64,000 nucleotides of DNA from Paenibacillus sp. Soil766 (GTDB lineage Bacteria; Bacillota; Bacilli; Paenibacillales; NBRC-103111): positions 141,964 to 205,963 of the forward strand of contig NZ_LMSJ01000004.1 in NCBI RefSeq assembly GCF_001428105.1. Direction: 5' to 3'. Position 1 is the first letter of the stretch; the number at the start of each line of letters is the position of its first letter. Shown piece by piece: positions 38,667-47,277 of this stretch. The position numbers and the translations under genes were made by a program. The notes under the pieces are model-generated. The model saw only the letters and a list, made by a program, of their open reading frames with translations. It ran no database searches and had not been told where the DNA came from.

Positions 38667-40535
38667 ATGAATTCTGTTTATATAACGAGTATCGGGAAGT
38701 TTCTGCCTGGTACACCAATCGATAACGAGGAAATCGAGGAATACCTTGGGAAAATAGGCGGAAAAGGCTCGAAATCTATGCGGCGCATTCTTGATCAGAA
38801 CAAAATTCAAACTCGTTATTACGCCATAGATAAAAATCAAAAAAGCCTATATTCAAATGCCGAAATGGCTAAAAATGCGATTCGCGATGCGCTCGAGCGG
38901 AATCACGACGATTTATTTAACCAAGTAGACTTTCTAGCAGTTGGTACAACTCAGGGTGACCTATTGGTGCCTGGGTTTGCCAGTATGGTTCATGCCGAAA
39001 CCGGCCTGCCTGTTATGGAAATTGCGTCACATCATGGCGTCTGCGGCAGCGGTATGCAAGCAATCAAAAATGCCTACTTGCAGGTACAGTCAGGTGAGAA
39101 GAAAGCCGCAATCTCTTGTGCCAGCGAGTTTCCAAGCCGGGTTTTTAAACATACGCGCTTTGAAGCGCAGGCCAAATTCATGGATCGACCGATTCCATTT
39201 GATACGGATTTTCTTCGGTTCATGTTGTCTGATGGCGCGGGTGCCGCCGTGCTTCAGCCTAAGCCAAGCGATCAGGGGATATCCCTCAAAATTGAATGGA
39301 TCGACAATAAATCTTACGCCAATCTATACGATACTTGTATGTATGCAGGCATGAACAAAGAGGGCTCCAAGGAAAATCAAACAGGTTGGCTTGATTATGC
39401 TTCCATCCATGAAGCGGCAAATGATGGGGCTATTAATTTGAAACAAGACATTCGCCTAGTTAACGAAATGCCGAAGGTGGGTGTGAAACGTTTTTTTGAA
39501 CTCGTAGAAGAGGGGAAAGTAGATCCTTCTTCCATTGATTGGATGGTTTGTCACTACTCTTCGCATTATTTCCGTGACGAGATTTTCCGTCTTATGCAGC
39601 TTGGCGGCATGACCATTCCGGCAGACAAATGGTTTACAAACCTATATACGAAAGGCAACACAGGAGCAGCCTCTATCTATATTATGCTGGAGGAACTGCT
39701 CAACGAAGGGCATCTAAAACCAGGCGAAAAAGTGCTTTGCATGGTTCCGGAGAGCGGAAGATTTCAGACTTCATATATGCTATTAACTGTAGTCGGTACA
39801 GGCAACATGACGGTCAATGAATTCATGGAGAGACAGCCAGAAGCGCCCCATTTGGAATTTGATCATGCTAGTTTGCTACAATCTCATTTAGTACGGCAGT
39901 TAGTCAACATTTGGATTGATTTCGAACAAAAGCTTGCTCACGTTCCCATTATTCATAAACTGTATAGGGGCAAATTTACGCGGGAAGATTACATGCTGCT
40001 CATGGAAAACATTCGTCAGCAGGTGATCGACGGGTCGCAGTGGATTGCACGTGCAGCCTCTTACATCTCGATTGATAACATCGATCTGCGTTCCATGTTT
40101 ATTGCCCATGCCCGCGACGAGCATCGCGACTTTCAAATATTAGAACGAAATTACGTGGCCGTGGGAGGAAATCTTGCGGGTATTCAATCCGGTGAGAAAA
40201 ATATCGGCAGCGAAGCACTGTCAGCCTATCTGTTTCAGCGAGCAAGCCGAGAAAATCCTGTGGATCTGATGGGTGCGATGTGGATTATTGAAGGTTTGGG
40301 ATGTCGAATGGCGAGGTACTGGGGAGAGGCAATTCGTGATCAACTCGGCTTAAATGACGATCAAGTATCATTTTTACTCTATCATAGCGACTCCGATGAG
40401 AAACATTTCGAGCGTCTAGAAGCAGGGATTCAACATCCGATGCTTACAATGGAAATTGCTGAACGGATAATAAAAACCGCTAAAACGACAGCACGATTGT
40501 ATCTTTTACAATTAGAAGAGCTGGGGAACGTATGA
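38667..40535 (+). CDS. ketoacyl-ACP synthase III fused to a heme-oxygenase-like/diiron domain
   Basis: A 622-residue fusion. Residues 1-380 form a thiolase-fold KAS III: active-site Cys126 in HHGVCGSGMQA, a His in DWMVCHYSSHYF (296 or 300), Asn331 in KGNTGAASIYIMLEE. Residues 395-622 are all-helical with metal-ligand-like motifs HARDEHRDFQ (481-490) and DSDEKHFERLE, as in TenA-like/heme-oxygenase-like diiron oxidases. A KAS III joins an acyl-CoA or acyl-ACP to a second chain; the fused oxidase could modify the product in place. ATG 38667 follows AGGGAG. The gene lies after the eCIS terminator and overlaps the next gene by four bases. Product unknown. Confidence 0.82.
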   Translation: MNSVYITSIGKFLPGTPIDNEEIEEYLGKIGGKGSKSMRRILDQNKIQTRYYAIDKNQKSLYSNAEMAKNAIRDALERNHDDLFNQVDFLAVGTTQGDLLVPGFASMVHAETGLPVMEIASHHGVCGSGMQAIKNAYLQVQSGEKKAAISCASEFPSRVFKHTRFEAQAKFMDRPIPFDTDFLRFMLSDGAGAAVLQPKPSDQGISLKIEWIDNKSYANLYDTCMYAGMNKEGSKENQTGWLDYASIHEAANDGAINLKQDIRLVNEMPKVGVKRFFELVEEGKVDPSSIDWMVCHYSSHYFRDEIFRLMQLGGMTIPADKWFTNLYTKGNTGAASIYIMLEELLNEGHLKPGEKVLCMVPESGRFQTSYMLLTVVGTGNMTVNEFMERQPEAPHLEFDHASLLQSHLVRQLVNIWIDFEQKLAHVPIIHKLYRGKFTREDYMLLMENIRQQVIDGSQWIARAASYISIDNIDLRSMFIAHARDEHRDFQILERNYVAVGGNLAGIQSGEKNIGSEALSAYLFQRASRENPVDLMGAMWIIEGLGCRMARYWGEAIRDQLGLNDDQVSFLLYHSDSDEKHFERLEAGIQHPMLTMEIAERIIKTAKTTARLYLLQLEELGNV

Positions 40536-41407
40536 GCAAGGCCGATTATTTTAATAACATGACGCATGATAAGCAAGATCCTAATCCATTCCTTGCCATC
40601 TACCTTGATCAAAGTATTCCATTTAACGAAGAAGCGAAAGCCTCCTATTTGAAGGACTGCTCCAGTAAATCCAGACAATTTTTGCTTCCCATTTTGCGGC
40701 CGCTTTCTCGACTGCTGATCATACTTTTCCAACTATACAAAATCATTTTCCCAAAAGCGTTTACTTCATCTAAAATGCTGCATCGTTTCTTGTATTGGGG
40801 CATGAAAACGTTCGTGAGTCCAGACGCCAATTATATGATTCTTCGGCATTTTTATCTGGGATCTGAGATCCTGCAATTTATCCGCGATAACATTCCGGGT
40901 GTCCATGTAGAGATGAATCCGCTGAAACCGACGAATCTTGAACCGATAAAAGACGATTTGTTTCTCATTCATGACCTCAATTTATACAATTTTGTAATCA
41001 ATTTAAACAAACAATTACGTGAGAACAACATCGAGGTGACGAAGCAGGAACGACTAAATTTTGATGCCATTACTTCAAGTCGCATCCCGATAGAACTGAT
41101 GCCCAATCGAAGGACTAATTTTCTAGATCTCATGACAGCTATTGAGTGCTTTACACCTGTCTACCAGTTTTTTCTGACAGATAACGATTTCTGGCGAGCA
41201 ACGAATTCCTTACAACTGGATGAGACGATTGGGATACTAGCCTCCAAAGTGATCGGTAGTAATGACAGGCTGGCCTTGATCAACAATAAGCACCCGATGG
41301 TTCCGCTGTCTACGCTTCGAGCCGGTTTTCGATTAGTGCTTCATGGGCTTGCTACAGAACAACTCCATGCCTTACTCGTGGAGTTAAAACACAAACAGGC
41401 AGCTTAA
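40532..41407 (+). CDS. unknown partner protein of the KAS III-oxidase fusion
   Basis: A 291-residue protein translated from an ATGA overlap with the KAS III fusion. Residues 47-70 contain a hydrophobic stretch (FLLPILRPLSRLLIILFQLY) that may be amphipathic or membrane-attached. A segment MKTFVSPDANYMILRHFYLG is followed by LEPIKDDLFLIHDLNLYNFV. No cofactor motif is recognised; several His/Asp residues are spread through. I think it belongs to a family that regularly accompanies such synthase fusions, but I cannot name it with certainty. The tight coupling suggests a stoichiometric partner, perhaps a substrate carrier or accessory subunit. Confidence 0.6.
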   Translation: MSKADYFNNMTHDKQDPNPFLAIYLDQSIPFNEEAKASYLKDCSSKSRQFLLPILRPLSRLLIILFQLYKIIFPKAFTSSKMLHRFLYWGMKTFVSPDANYMILRHFYLGSEILQFIRDNIPGVHVEMNPLKPTNLEPIKDDLFLIHDLNLYNFVINLNKQLRENNIEVTKQERLNFDAITSSRIPIELMPNRRTNFLDLMTAIECFTPVYQFFLTDNDFWRATNSLQLDETIGILASKVIGSNDRLALINNKHPMVPLSTLRAGFRLVLHGLATEQLHALLVELKHKQAA

Positions 41408-41490
41408 TTTGCAGCCTTCTATTTTAGCGCACATTGGAAAGTCGCTGCTTGCGTTGGCAAGATAGTTATCGTGGTTAAATACTTATGCAA

Positions 41491-41533
41491 ATCGCCCTGT
41501 CTCTTCATCCTACGGATGGAGAGACAGGGCGAT
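41491..41533 (+). terminator. bidirectional terminator between convergent genes
   Basis: ATCGCCCTGTCTC pairs perfectly with GAGACAGGGCGAT across an inner CATCC/GGATG stem, between the plus-strand synthase operon and the minus-strand protease gene. T-rich flanks occur on both sides but are weak. Confidence 0.75.
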
Positions 41534-41560
41534 TATAGTTTACATTTATGTGAGATTAAC

Positions 41561-44500
41561 TCATTGTACTTTGTCCAATAGTCGGTAAATCACAACCGCC
41601 GCTTGCGCTCTAGAAGCGTTATCCGCAGGAGCGAATTGTCCTCCTGTCGTTCCGCTGAGAAGACCTAACGCAGAAGCAATTCGGACGTAGGATCTAGCCC
41701 ATGCACTAATCGTACCTTCGTCGGTATATTTGACCTCTTGCGTGGTGACGATGTCTTCAAGCTTTGTACCTGAGGCATGTAAATAAGCATTAACCATAAT
41801 GAGAGCCATTTGTTCCCGTGTGATAGGAGCATCAGGAATAAAGGTGGTCTCGCTCATACCGCTAATCATACCCGCAGAATAGGCTGCGTAGACGGAATTT
41901 CGATACCAAGCATCCGCGGATACATCTTGGAATATGTCTGTTTTCCCAGTTTCCTGTAATTTTAACGCTTTAGCGATGATGGTAACGAATTGTGCTCTTG
42001 TTAATGTTGCATCAGGTTGGAAGGAGTCTGAGGTGATGCCATCGATAATTCCTTTGCCTGCCAAGTTTTCAATTTCTATTTGTGCCCAATGGTCCTTAAT
42101 ATCCTTAAGGTTCGTATCGTTTTGCTTCTCGAGAACAGCATATTTGGAGAAATGGGCAAGCGAAGCTGTCATTGTGCCATCCGAATTGAGGATGCTGCCG
42201 ATAGGCGTCCAGGCACCTTGAGCCTCATCATAGAAATAGACGCTAAGTTTATGAATATCTTTGACCTTATTGGAATCAAAAGGAATGGTAACTTTCACAG
42301 GTGAAGCGAATGCATTGATTTTCGACCCATCCTCGGTTACAGAGAAATCATAAATAGCGGATGCTGATGTGAAATTCGGGATAGCAGTAGTAGACTTGCT
42401 CGATGTAAACAGGATTTTGCCAGTCGAAAGCTTGATCGGCCAAGCATTTGGCGGAATCTGCATGTTGATATCATTAGCCGCGATAACGATGGGTCTGTTC
42501 ATTTGCGAAGCTTTTTGAACAATATCAGCGTCCATCTCGACGGAAAGGATATCCACGTTTTCCTTCGTTTTGGCTTCCAGAGTTAGGTCAGACAGCGCTT
42601 TATTTAATAGTATTATTAAATCAACGCGTGCTGGTTTGAACTCATAGGCCATTTTCCCATCGGCATTGAGGGAGGGGGCTTGTTGTGAGCTGCCGCCACC
42701 ACCGCCGCCGCCACCGCCACTTAGTAATGGAGGGGTGACGGCAGGAGTAATTGTATACTGATAAGTTACATCATTACTGAATGCATTGTTATGATACGTG
42801 GCAACATTTAAGACAGTATCTTCGCTAAGTGTTAGCTCACCACCTGAGACAGGGAACGTTGAAATGTATGCAGCCTTATTCTTTTGCTCGATCATATAGT
42901 AAATGGTACCATTCGCGAAGGAAGATGTGAGGGTAACCTTCTGAGTACCCGTGTATGTTCCAGAAGCTAAACTAACTCGTGGTGGGGCTGAAATGATATT
43001 AGAACGGTGCTGAACTATGCCCCCTTTTGAAGAAGGCTCTTCCCATGTGCCGTACATATAGAAGTTATACCCAGAACCTATATTGCTTATCGTAGCTGTT
43101 AACTGTTTTTGGCCATTTTGCAAGGGAGCCCATGAGGGTGTAGCGGCAAATGCGTACGGCAAATCTACTTCTCGATCAATCGTAGTTTCGTTATAGGCTC
43201 TGGCATTCAGATATACCGAATAGGTCACACTCACGACGGTATCATTAACATTCACTAGCTCAAAGTTATAACTGAGCGTAGGGTTTGTAGGGAAATTAAC
43301 TGCAGCAGCGGGTGTCATTTTCAACCTAGGCACTTCAAATGCGCGAATGCCGTTGATGAGGCCGTCGCCGTAAGCTATCATTTGCGAAGCATAGGTATAA
43401 GGATAGTCGTCAGATGCTTCATAGATATTTCCTTGTAACGACTGTAGACCGGTTGGTTGTGCCGACGTATGAAGAATGAGACGTATATCTTCTGCATCCA
43501 GAAGTGGATTTGATGCTTTCAATAAAGCAGCAAGCCCAGTAACAAATGGCGTCGCTTGAGAAGTGCCTGAGAAATAACCATAGTCCCCGTCACGCACTGT
43601 GCTATAAATCATAACACCAGGTGCGACGACATCAATTTTTCCAATATTGGAGAAATCCGCAATGGCATAGCTAAGATTAGTAAGTTGCGCGACAGCTCCA
43701 ACACTTATTACTTCTTCATAGGCAGCTGGATAGTTTGTCAAATGGGCAGTACGGTGAGCATCCAAAGGATCCGAAGTTGGCGTGCTAAATTGCCCGATTT
43801 CGTTCTTTGTCCAATTGTTGCTGTCGTTGCCTGCGGCTGAAACAATCACAATTCCTTGAGCATGGGCTTGTTTAATGACCTCATGTAACGACCGGCTGTA
43901 CCCATTAATACCAAGGCTCATATTAATGAGATCAGCATGATTCGACACAGCATATTGGATAGCTTGTATTAAGAGATCAGAAGTTCCTGCACCATTCTGA
44001 TCAAGAACCTTAAGAGGCATAATCTTCACGCCATGTGCGATACCTACATCCACGCCGTTATAAGCTTGCGCAGCGATGATCCCTGCAACATGTGTACCGT
44101 GATTATGATCATCCTGAGCATTGTCATCTTTGTTCACAAAGTCGTAGCCTTGGATAATAGACCCTTGTAAAGCAGGATGTGCCATATCTACACCAGTATC
44201 CATAACAGCAACAGTGATATTCTGATTCTGAGTGGTGTTAGTGTAGGCGCTCATTTGTTCAACATGTGCAGCGAGTTTCCCCCACGGAATTGATATGCCG
44301 CCGCCGCCGCCGCCCCCTCCGACATCGACAGATGGAGGTGGAGTGGGAGGACCTGGAACAGGGAATGGTTCGGAGCTTGAAGAAATCAAATGAACCCTAT
44401 AAACCGGCTCCGCATATTCCACATTTGGATCCTTTTGAAGTTCAGTGAGCTTATCCGAGACAGCAAGATCGTTGCTGAAGTTAAGCGTTGTCCATGAAGA

Positions 44501-44725
44501 AGCAGAGCGCGCGGACAATGCCTGTATGCCGTTAGGGGCAGGCTGTTGCTTGTATTTCACGAGCACCTTCCCCGGAACGATGTCGTTCTCGTTGTAAGTA
44601 GGCGTAGCGGATGTGCTTGGTTGATCATGCGGTTCTTCAGCAAAGCCGAGTGATCCAAGCGAAAGATTGAAGACGGTAAAGAGTGAAACGAGTACAAGAA
44701 GCAACTTTCTTTTATGCAAAACCAT
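41561..44725 (-). CDS. secreted S8 subtilisin-like protease with three SLH domains
   Basis: A 1054-residue exported protease. Signal peptide residues 1-29 (cut near GFAEE) and a fervidolysin-like prodomain (VPGKVLVKYKQQ) precede the S8 domain with Asp176 (VMDTGVD), His209 (HGTHVAG), Asn300 and Ser389 (FSGTSQATP). Then come beta domains, including a chitobiase-type repeat (VSLASGTYTGTQKVTLTSS), and three C-terminal SLH domains (DHWAQIEIENLAGKGII, YRNSVYAAYSAGMISGM, ARSYVRIASALGLLSGT). SLH domains bind pyruvylated wall polymer, holding the enzyme on the surface. Two poly-glycine linkers (8 and 9 Gly) flank the catalytic part. ATG 44725 follows GGGGGAAG. Confidence 0.95.
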   Translation of the reverse strand: MVLHKRKLLLVLVSLFTVFNLSLGSLGFAEEPHDQPSTSATPTYNENDIVPGKVLVKYKQQPAPNGIQALSARSASSWTTLNFSNDLAVSDKLTELQKDPNVEYAEPVYRVHLISSSSEPFPVPGPPTPPPSVDVGGGGGGGGISIPWGKLAAHVEQMSAYTNTTQNQNITVAVMDTGVDMAHPALQGSIIQGYDFVNKDDNAQDDHNHGTHVAGIIAAQAYNGVDVGIAHGVKIMPLKVLDQNGAGTSDLLIQAIQYAVSNHADLINMSLGINGYSRSLHEVIKQAHAQGIVIVSAAGNDSNNWTKNEIGQFSTPTSDPLDAHRTAHLTNYPAAYEEVISVGAVAQLTNLSYAIADFSNIGKIDVVAPGVMIYSTVRDGDYGYFSGTSQATPFVTGLAALLKASNPLLDAEDIRLILHTSAQPTGLQSLQGNIYEASDDYPYTYASQMIAYGDGLINGIRAFEVPRLKMTPAAAVNFPTNPTLSYNFELVNVNDTVVSVTYSVYLNARAYNETTIDREVDLPYAFAATPSWAPLQNGQKQLTATISNIGSGYNFYMYGTWEEPSSKGGIVQHRSNIISAPPRVSLASGTYTGTQKVTLTSSFANGTIYYMIEQKNKAAYISTFPVSGGELTLSEDTVLNVATYHNNAFSNDVTYQYTITPAVTPPLLSGGGGGGGGGSSQQAPSLNADGKMAYEFKPARVDLIILLNKALSDLTLEAKTKENVDILSVEMDADIVQKASQMNRPIVIAANDINMQIPPNAWPIKLSTGKILFTSSKSTTAIPNFTSASAIYDFSVTEDGSKINAFASPVKVTIPFDSNKVKDIHKLSVYFYDEAQGAWTPIGSILNSDGTMTASLAHFSKYAVLEKQNDTNLKDIKDHWAQIEIENLAGKGIIDGITSDSFQPDATLTRAQFVTIIAKALKLQETGKTDIFQDVSADAWYRNSVYAAYSAGMISGMSETTFIPDAPITREQMALIMVNAYLHASGTKLEDIVTTQEVKYTDEGTISAWARSYVRIASALGLLSGTTGGQFAPADNASRAQAAVVIYRLLDKVQ

Positions 44726-44832
44726 GGCTTCCCCCTATGAACTGTAATATGAATAAAATGTCTGAGTATAAGATTCATTTTACTAGTTTATAGGAAAGTT
44801 AGGTTGGTTTTTGTCGAAATTTGTAGCGTAAT

Positions 44833-46245
44833 CTAAAAATTAGATAAAGTAGCTTCACTATTTCCTTGTAAGACTCCGCGTTTCTGCCTCTTATTACGTC
44901 CAAACGAACCATAATAGATCCCCAGAATCAAGAGTTGCGAACCCGCTAGCACGACATAGATATTGCTAAAAATAACACCAGATCCGTGGCCGAAAAGTGG
45001 ATTCCAGCTAGACATCGAAGTCGAGCCTAGATCGACAGCCTTGCTATACAGACCGATCGCGATACCTTGCCCAATGAAGTTGGCCATCGACAGCATGCCC
45101 ATGCCCACACCGACCTGATCCGCCGGCAGTGTTCGGGAAACTGAATTGTTTACCGCAATGACGATGAAGGACTGGCCGACATTGCCAAGCAGTAGGAACA
45201 ACGCAATGAATAGCGGTGAGCTGCCCGTAAACGTGGCAAGCAGAAGGAAGCAGGCCAGCAATAAGCTGGAAGCGATGTAGGCAACGTACGAGTTACCTTT
45301 GGCATCAGCGAGCTTGCCGCCTTTGCGGCCAAATAGGGCCGATGCAACAGCGGCAGGAATCAAGGCGAAGCCGATCCATACGGAAGGAAGCTGTTGAACA
45401 TCCGTTAACAGCAAGGGACTGAGCACATAGAGCGAGCAGCAGCTTCCGCTAATGAGGAACGAGAGGGTAAGCCCGAGCGTATATTTCCGATTTTGAAATA
45501 GCTTCGGTGCAATAAATGGCTCACCTGCGGTGCGAATTCGTACCATGAATAATCCAAGAACGATCATTGCGCCGAGCAAAAGCCAGACTCCGTTCGTTAC
45601 GCTGAGCAGCAGTAAAGCAATGGTGATACCTAACAATCCGCCGCCAATCCAGTCGAACTTGCTGGAGCCAACAGGCCGTTCATTGCCCAGATATTTGTGG
45701 TAAAAGGGAAGTGCAGCCAGCACAACGAGAGATACGGCAAATAACCAACGCCAGTGAAGCGTGCTTATTATGAGGGCTGCAATGACAGGCCCAAGGGCAT
45801 TCCCGAAAGCTAGACCGACTGCTGTCATGCCAAGTGCTGCTCCTCTACGCTCAGGAGCGAAGTAGCGTAAAGGGATAATCATGGCGATAGCCGGGATGAC
45901 CGCGGCGCCAGCGGCTTGTAAGCATCGGCCGACTAGCGCCATGCCAAATGTTTGCGACGACAGTCCGATCAAGGAGCCTAGTGCGAATAGCACAAGCCCG
46001 AACGTAACTAAATCTTTTAACCTGTAGCGATCAGCGAGCTTTCCATACGTGACAGCGCCAATGGCGTAAATCATTATATAAGCAGAAGATAACCAGCTCA
46101 CTTGGGCTATCGTCAGCGCAAATTCCTTACTGATTGTGGGGAGGGCAATGTTGAACATTACGCCGCTCATCATGGAGAAGGTCATGGTGAACATGAGAAC
46201 ACGCATTAATTTGTCTGCTTGTTGCAGTGGTGCTTTGGTTGCCAT
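44833..46245 (-). CDS. MFS drug exporter, DHA2 type
   Basis: A 470-residue, 14-helix major-facilitator protein. Motifs: MSGVMFNIALPTISKEFALT in helix 1, AQVSWLSSAYIMIYAIG, the motif-A-like GKLADRYRLK, LVGRCLQAAGAAVIPAI and the motif-C-like GLAFGNALGPVIAALI. These proteins export drugs or metabolites using the proton gradient. ATG 46245 follows AAAGGAAG; a longer frame to 46332 overlaps the tetR end and the operator, so it is not used. A palindromic operator (46275-46292) lies between it and tetR, so control by that repressor is very likely. It is a probable paralogue of the truncated gene at 1-179. Confidence 0.9.
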   Translation of the reverse strand: MATKAPLQQADKLMRVLMFTMTFSMMSGVMFNIALPTISKEFALTIAQVSWLSSAYIMIYAIGAVTYGKLADRYRLKDLVTFGLVLFALGSLIGLSSQTFGMALVGRCLQAAGAAVIPAIAMIIPLRYFAPERRGAALGMTAVGLAFGNALGPVIAALIISTLHWRWLFAVSLVVLAALPFYHKYLGNERPVGSSKFDWIGGGLLGITIALLLLSVTNGVWLLLGAMIVLGLFMVRIRTAGEPFIAPKLFQNRKYTLGLTLSFLISGSCCSLYVLSPLLLTDVQQLPSVWIGFALIPAAVASALFGRKGGKLADAKGNSYVAYIASSLLLACFLLLATFTGSSPLFIALFLLLGNVGQSFIVIAVNNSVSRTLPADQVGVGMGMLSMANFIGQGIAIGLYSKAVDLGSTSMSSWNPLFGHGSGVIFSNIYVVLAGSQLLILGIYYGSFGRNKRQKRGVLQGNSEATLSNF

Positions 46246-46274
46246 AGGAGGACACTTCCTTTCAATGAAAAGAC

Positions 46275-46292
46275 TGTCAGTACTTACTGACA
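46275..46292 (-). promoter_or_regulatory. TetR operator upstream of the MFS gene
   Basis: Perfect inverted repeat TGTCAGT-ACTT-ACTGACA, 30 bases before the exporter start. The same palindrome occurs once more, before tetR (46928-46945), differing only in the 4-base centre. Confidence 0.88.
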
Positions 46293-46302
46293 TATGAGTG
46301 AG

Positions 46303-46329
46303 AAAAAAACTAGGGCCGTAAAGCCCTAG
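46303..46329 (-). terminator. intrinsic terminator overlapping the end of tetR
   Basis: Minus strand: CTAGGGC, loop TTTACG, GCCCTAG, then seven T. The stem is formed by the last six tetR codons plus its stop codon. It separates tetR from the exporter, which needs its own promoter. Confidence 0.88.
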
Positions 46330-46906
46330 CAAATAATCGGACGCTCTCTTGCACGAAGGGGGCTAAGTTGATACCAGGATAGCTTTTTTGAGCATCGAGA
46401 TCGTTCATGAAAGCTCCGAAGTGCATAATAATGAAGGTGAACGCATGCATCTCGGGATTCGATGTGACGATTTTCCCTTGTGCGGACATTTCGATGAAAT
46501 AGTTTGTTAAGATCTCGAGCAGCTGTTGAGGATGCTTTTGGGTACGAGCGCGAAAGCCGGGTAATTGGCCCTCATCTTCTTTGAGGGAGATTTGAATCAT
46601 TTTCCGATTCCTATTCATGATCTCATGATAAGTGGTGCTAACGAGAAGAAGATCCCTCTCTAAATCCCAGACGAGCTTCTCGGCAAACAGCTTTTTCATC
46701 TCTTCCGCATAATGATAACGGTCGAATGCAGCTTCGAGAAGCTTCTGTTTTGTGCCAAAATGGCGGAATAAGGTCTTCTCGCTGAGGCCAGCCGCGGTGG
46801 CGATTTCCAGCGTCGTTACCCCGTTGTAGCCTTTTTCTGCGATTAAATGGAGCGCTGCTAAGAGCAGCTTATCACCGCTTCCCATTTTACTGCTGCTGTC
46901 GTTCAT
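46310..46906 (-). CDS. TetR family repressor of the MFS exporter
   Basis: A 198-residue regulator. The N-terminal helix-turn-helix spans about residues 12-58: LLLAALHLIAEKGYNGVTTL, EIATAAGLSEKTLFRHFGTK, QKLLEAAFDRY. The variable C-terminal ligand domain has EIMNRNRKMIQISLKEDEGQ and FTFIIMHFGAFM. ATG 46906 follows GAGGG. Two identical-arm palindromes flank the gene, one before its own start and one before the exporter. This indicates autoregulation and repression of the efflux gene, relieved by an exported compound. Ligand unknown. Confidence 0.9.
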   Translation of the reverse strand: MNDSSSKMGSGDKLLLAALHLIAEKGYNGVTTLEIATAAGLSEKTLFRHFGTKQKLLEAAFDRYHYAEEMKKLFAEKLVWDLERDLLLVSTTYHEIMNRNRKMIQISLKEDEGQLPGFRARTQKHPQQLLEILTNYFIEMSAQGKIVTSNPEMHAFTFIIMHFGAFMNDLDAQKSYPGINLAPFVQESVRLFARALRP

Positions 46907-46927
46907 GGTATCCCTCTTCCGAACAAA

Positions 46928-46945
46928 TGTCAGTACTCACTGACA
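46928..46945 (-). promoter_or_regulatory. TetR operator upstream of tetR
   Basis: Perfect inverted repeat TGTCAGT-ACTC-ACTGACA, 22 bases before the tetR ATG; the arms are identical to those of the operator at 46275-46292. Confidence 0.88.
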
Positions 46946-47082
46946 TTCATGTTAAACGGAGTAGACGATAAAGTCAATAACGATTTCACAATAGGCTTGT
47001 TTACCGGCAGACAGTGAAAACTAGAATGCTCATAAATGGATATAAAGGATCCTGATGTGTTAAAAATAGTGCATTGAATCCA

Positions 47083-47117
47083 TGGAGAAACCTGTAACAA
47101 CGGGATTCTCTTTTTTT
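47083..47117 (+). terminator. terminator-like hairpin without an upstream gene
   Basis: GGAGAAACC and GGGATTCTC form a stem (with one bulge), followed by TTTTTTT, on the plus strand. The nearest plus-strand gene upstream ends at 41407 and tetR is divergent. It may insulate the lyase promoter at 47142 or end an unseen transcript. Nothing else was seen in 46946-47082. Confidence 0.6.
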
Positions 47118-47141
47118 GTCTCGGACATTTTAAGCAGCAAT

Positions 47142-47179
47142 AATTGGTCATTGTCACGGAAGAAGCGGTTAGGTACGAT
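47142..47179 (+). promoter_or_regulatory. promoter and upstream box of the PL8 lyase gene
   Basis: TTGTCA (47151-47156), 17 bases, TACGAT (47174-47179), preceded by AATTGGTCA (47142-47150). The upstream box, the start of the -35 and the GGTACGATCG block all recur at the ABC transporter promoter (53530-53568). Confidence 0.7.
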
Positions 47180-47277
47180 CGGATATGTGCAAGGCATTAA
47201 GATTTAACCTACATAAGGAAAAGAAAGTTGTTCCATAGTTATTATGATCGAAAGAATGTGATCGGGAGGATGAATTG

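Noticed and set aside
38667..41407. KAS III-oxidase pair as part of the injection system
   Set aside because: A strong terminator (38511-38556) separates them and no injection-system domain is present; adjacency alone is not enough.
46245..46332. N-terminal extension of the MFS gene
   Set aside because: It would overlap the tetR stop, its terminator and the operator, and the added residues are unlike an MFS start.
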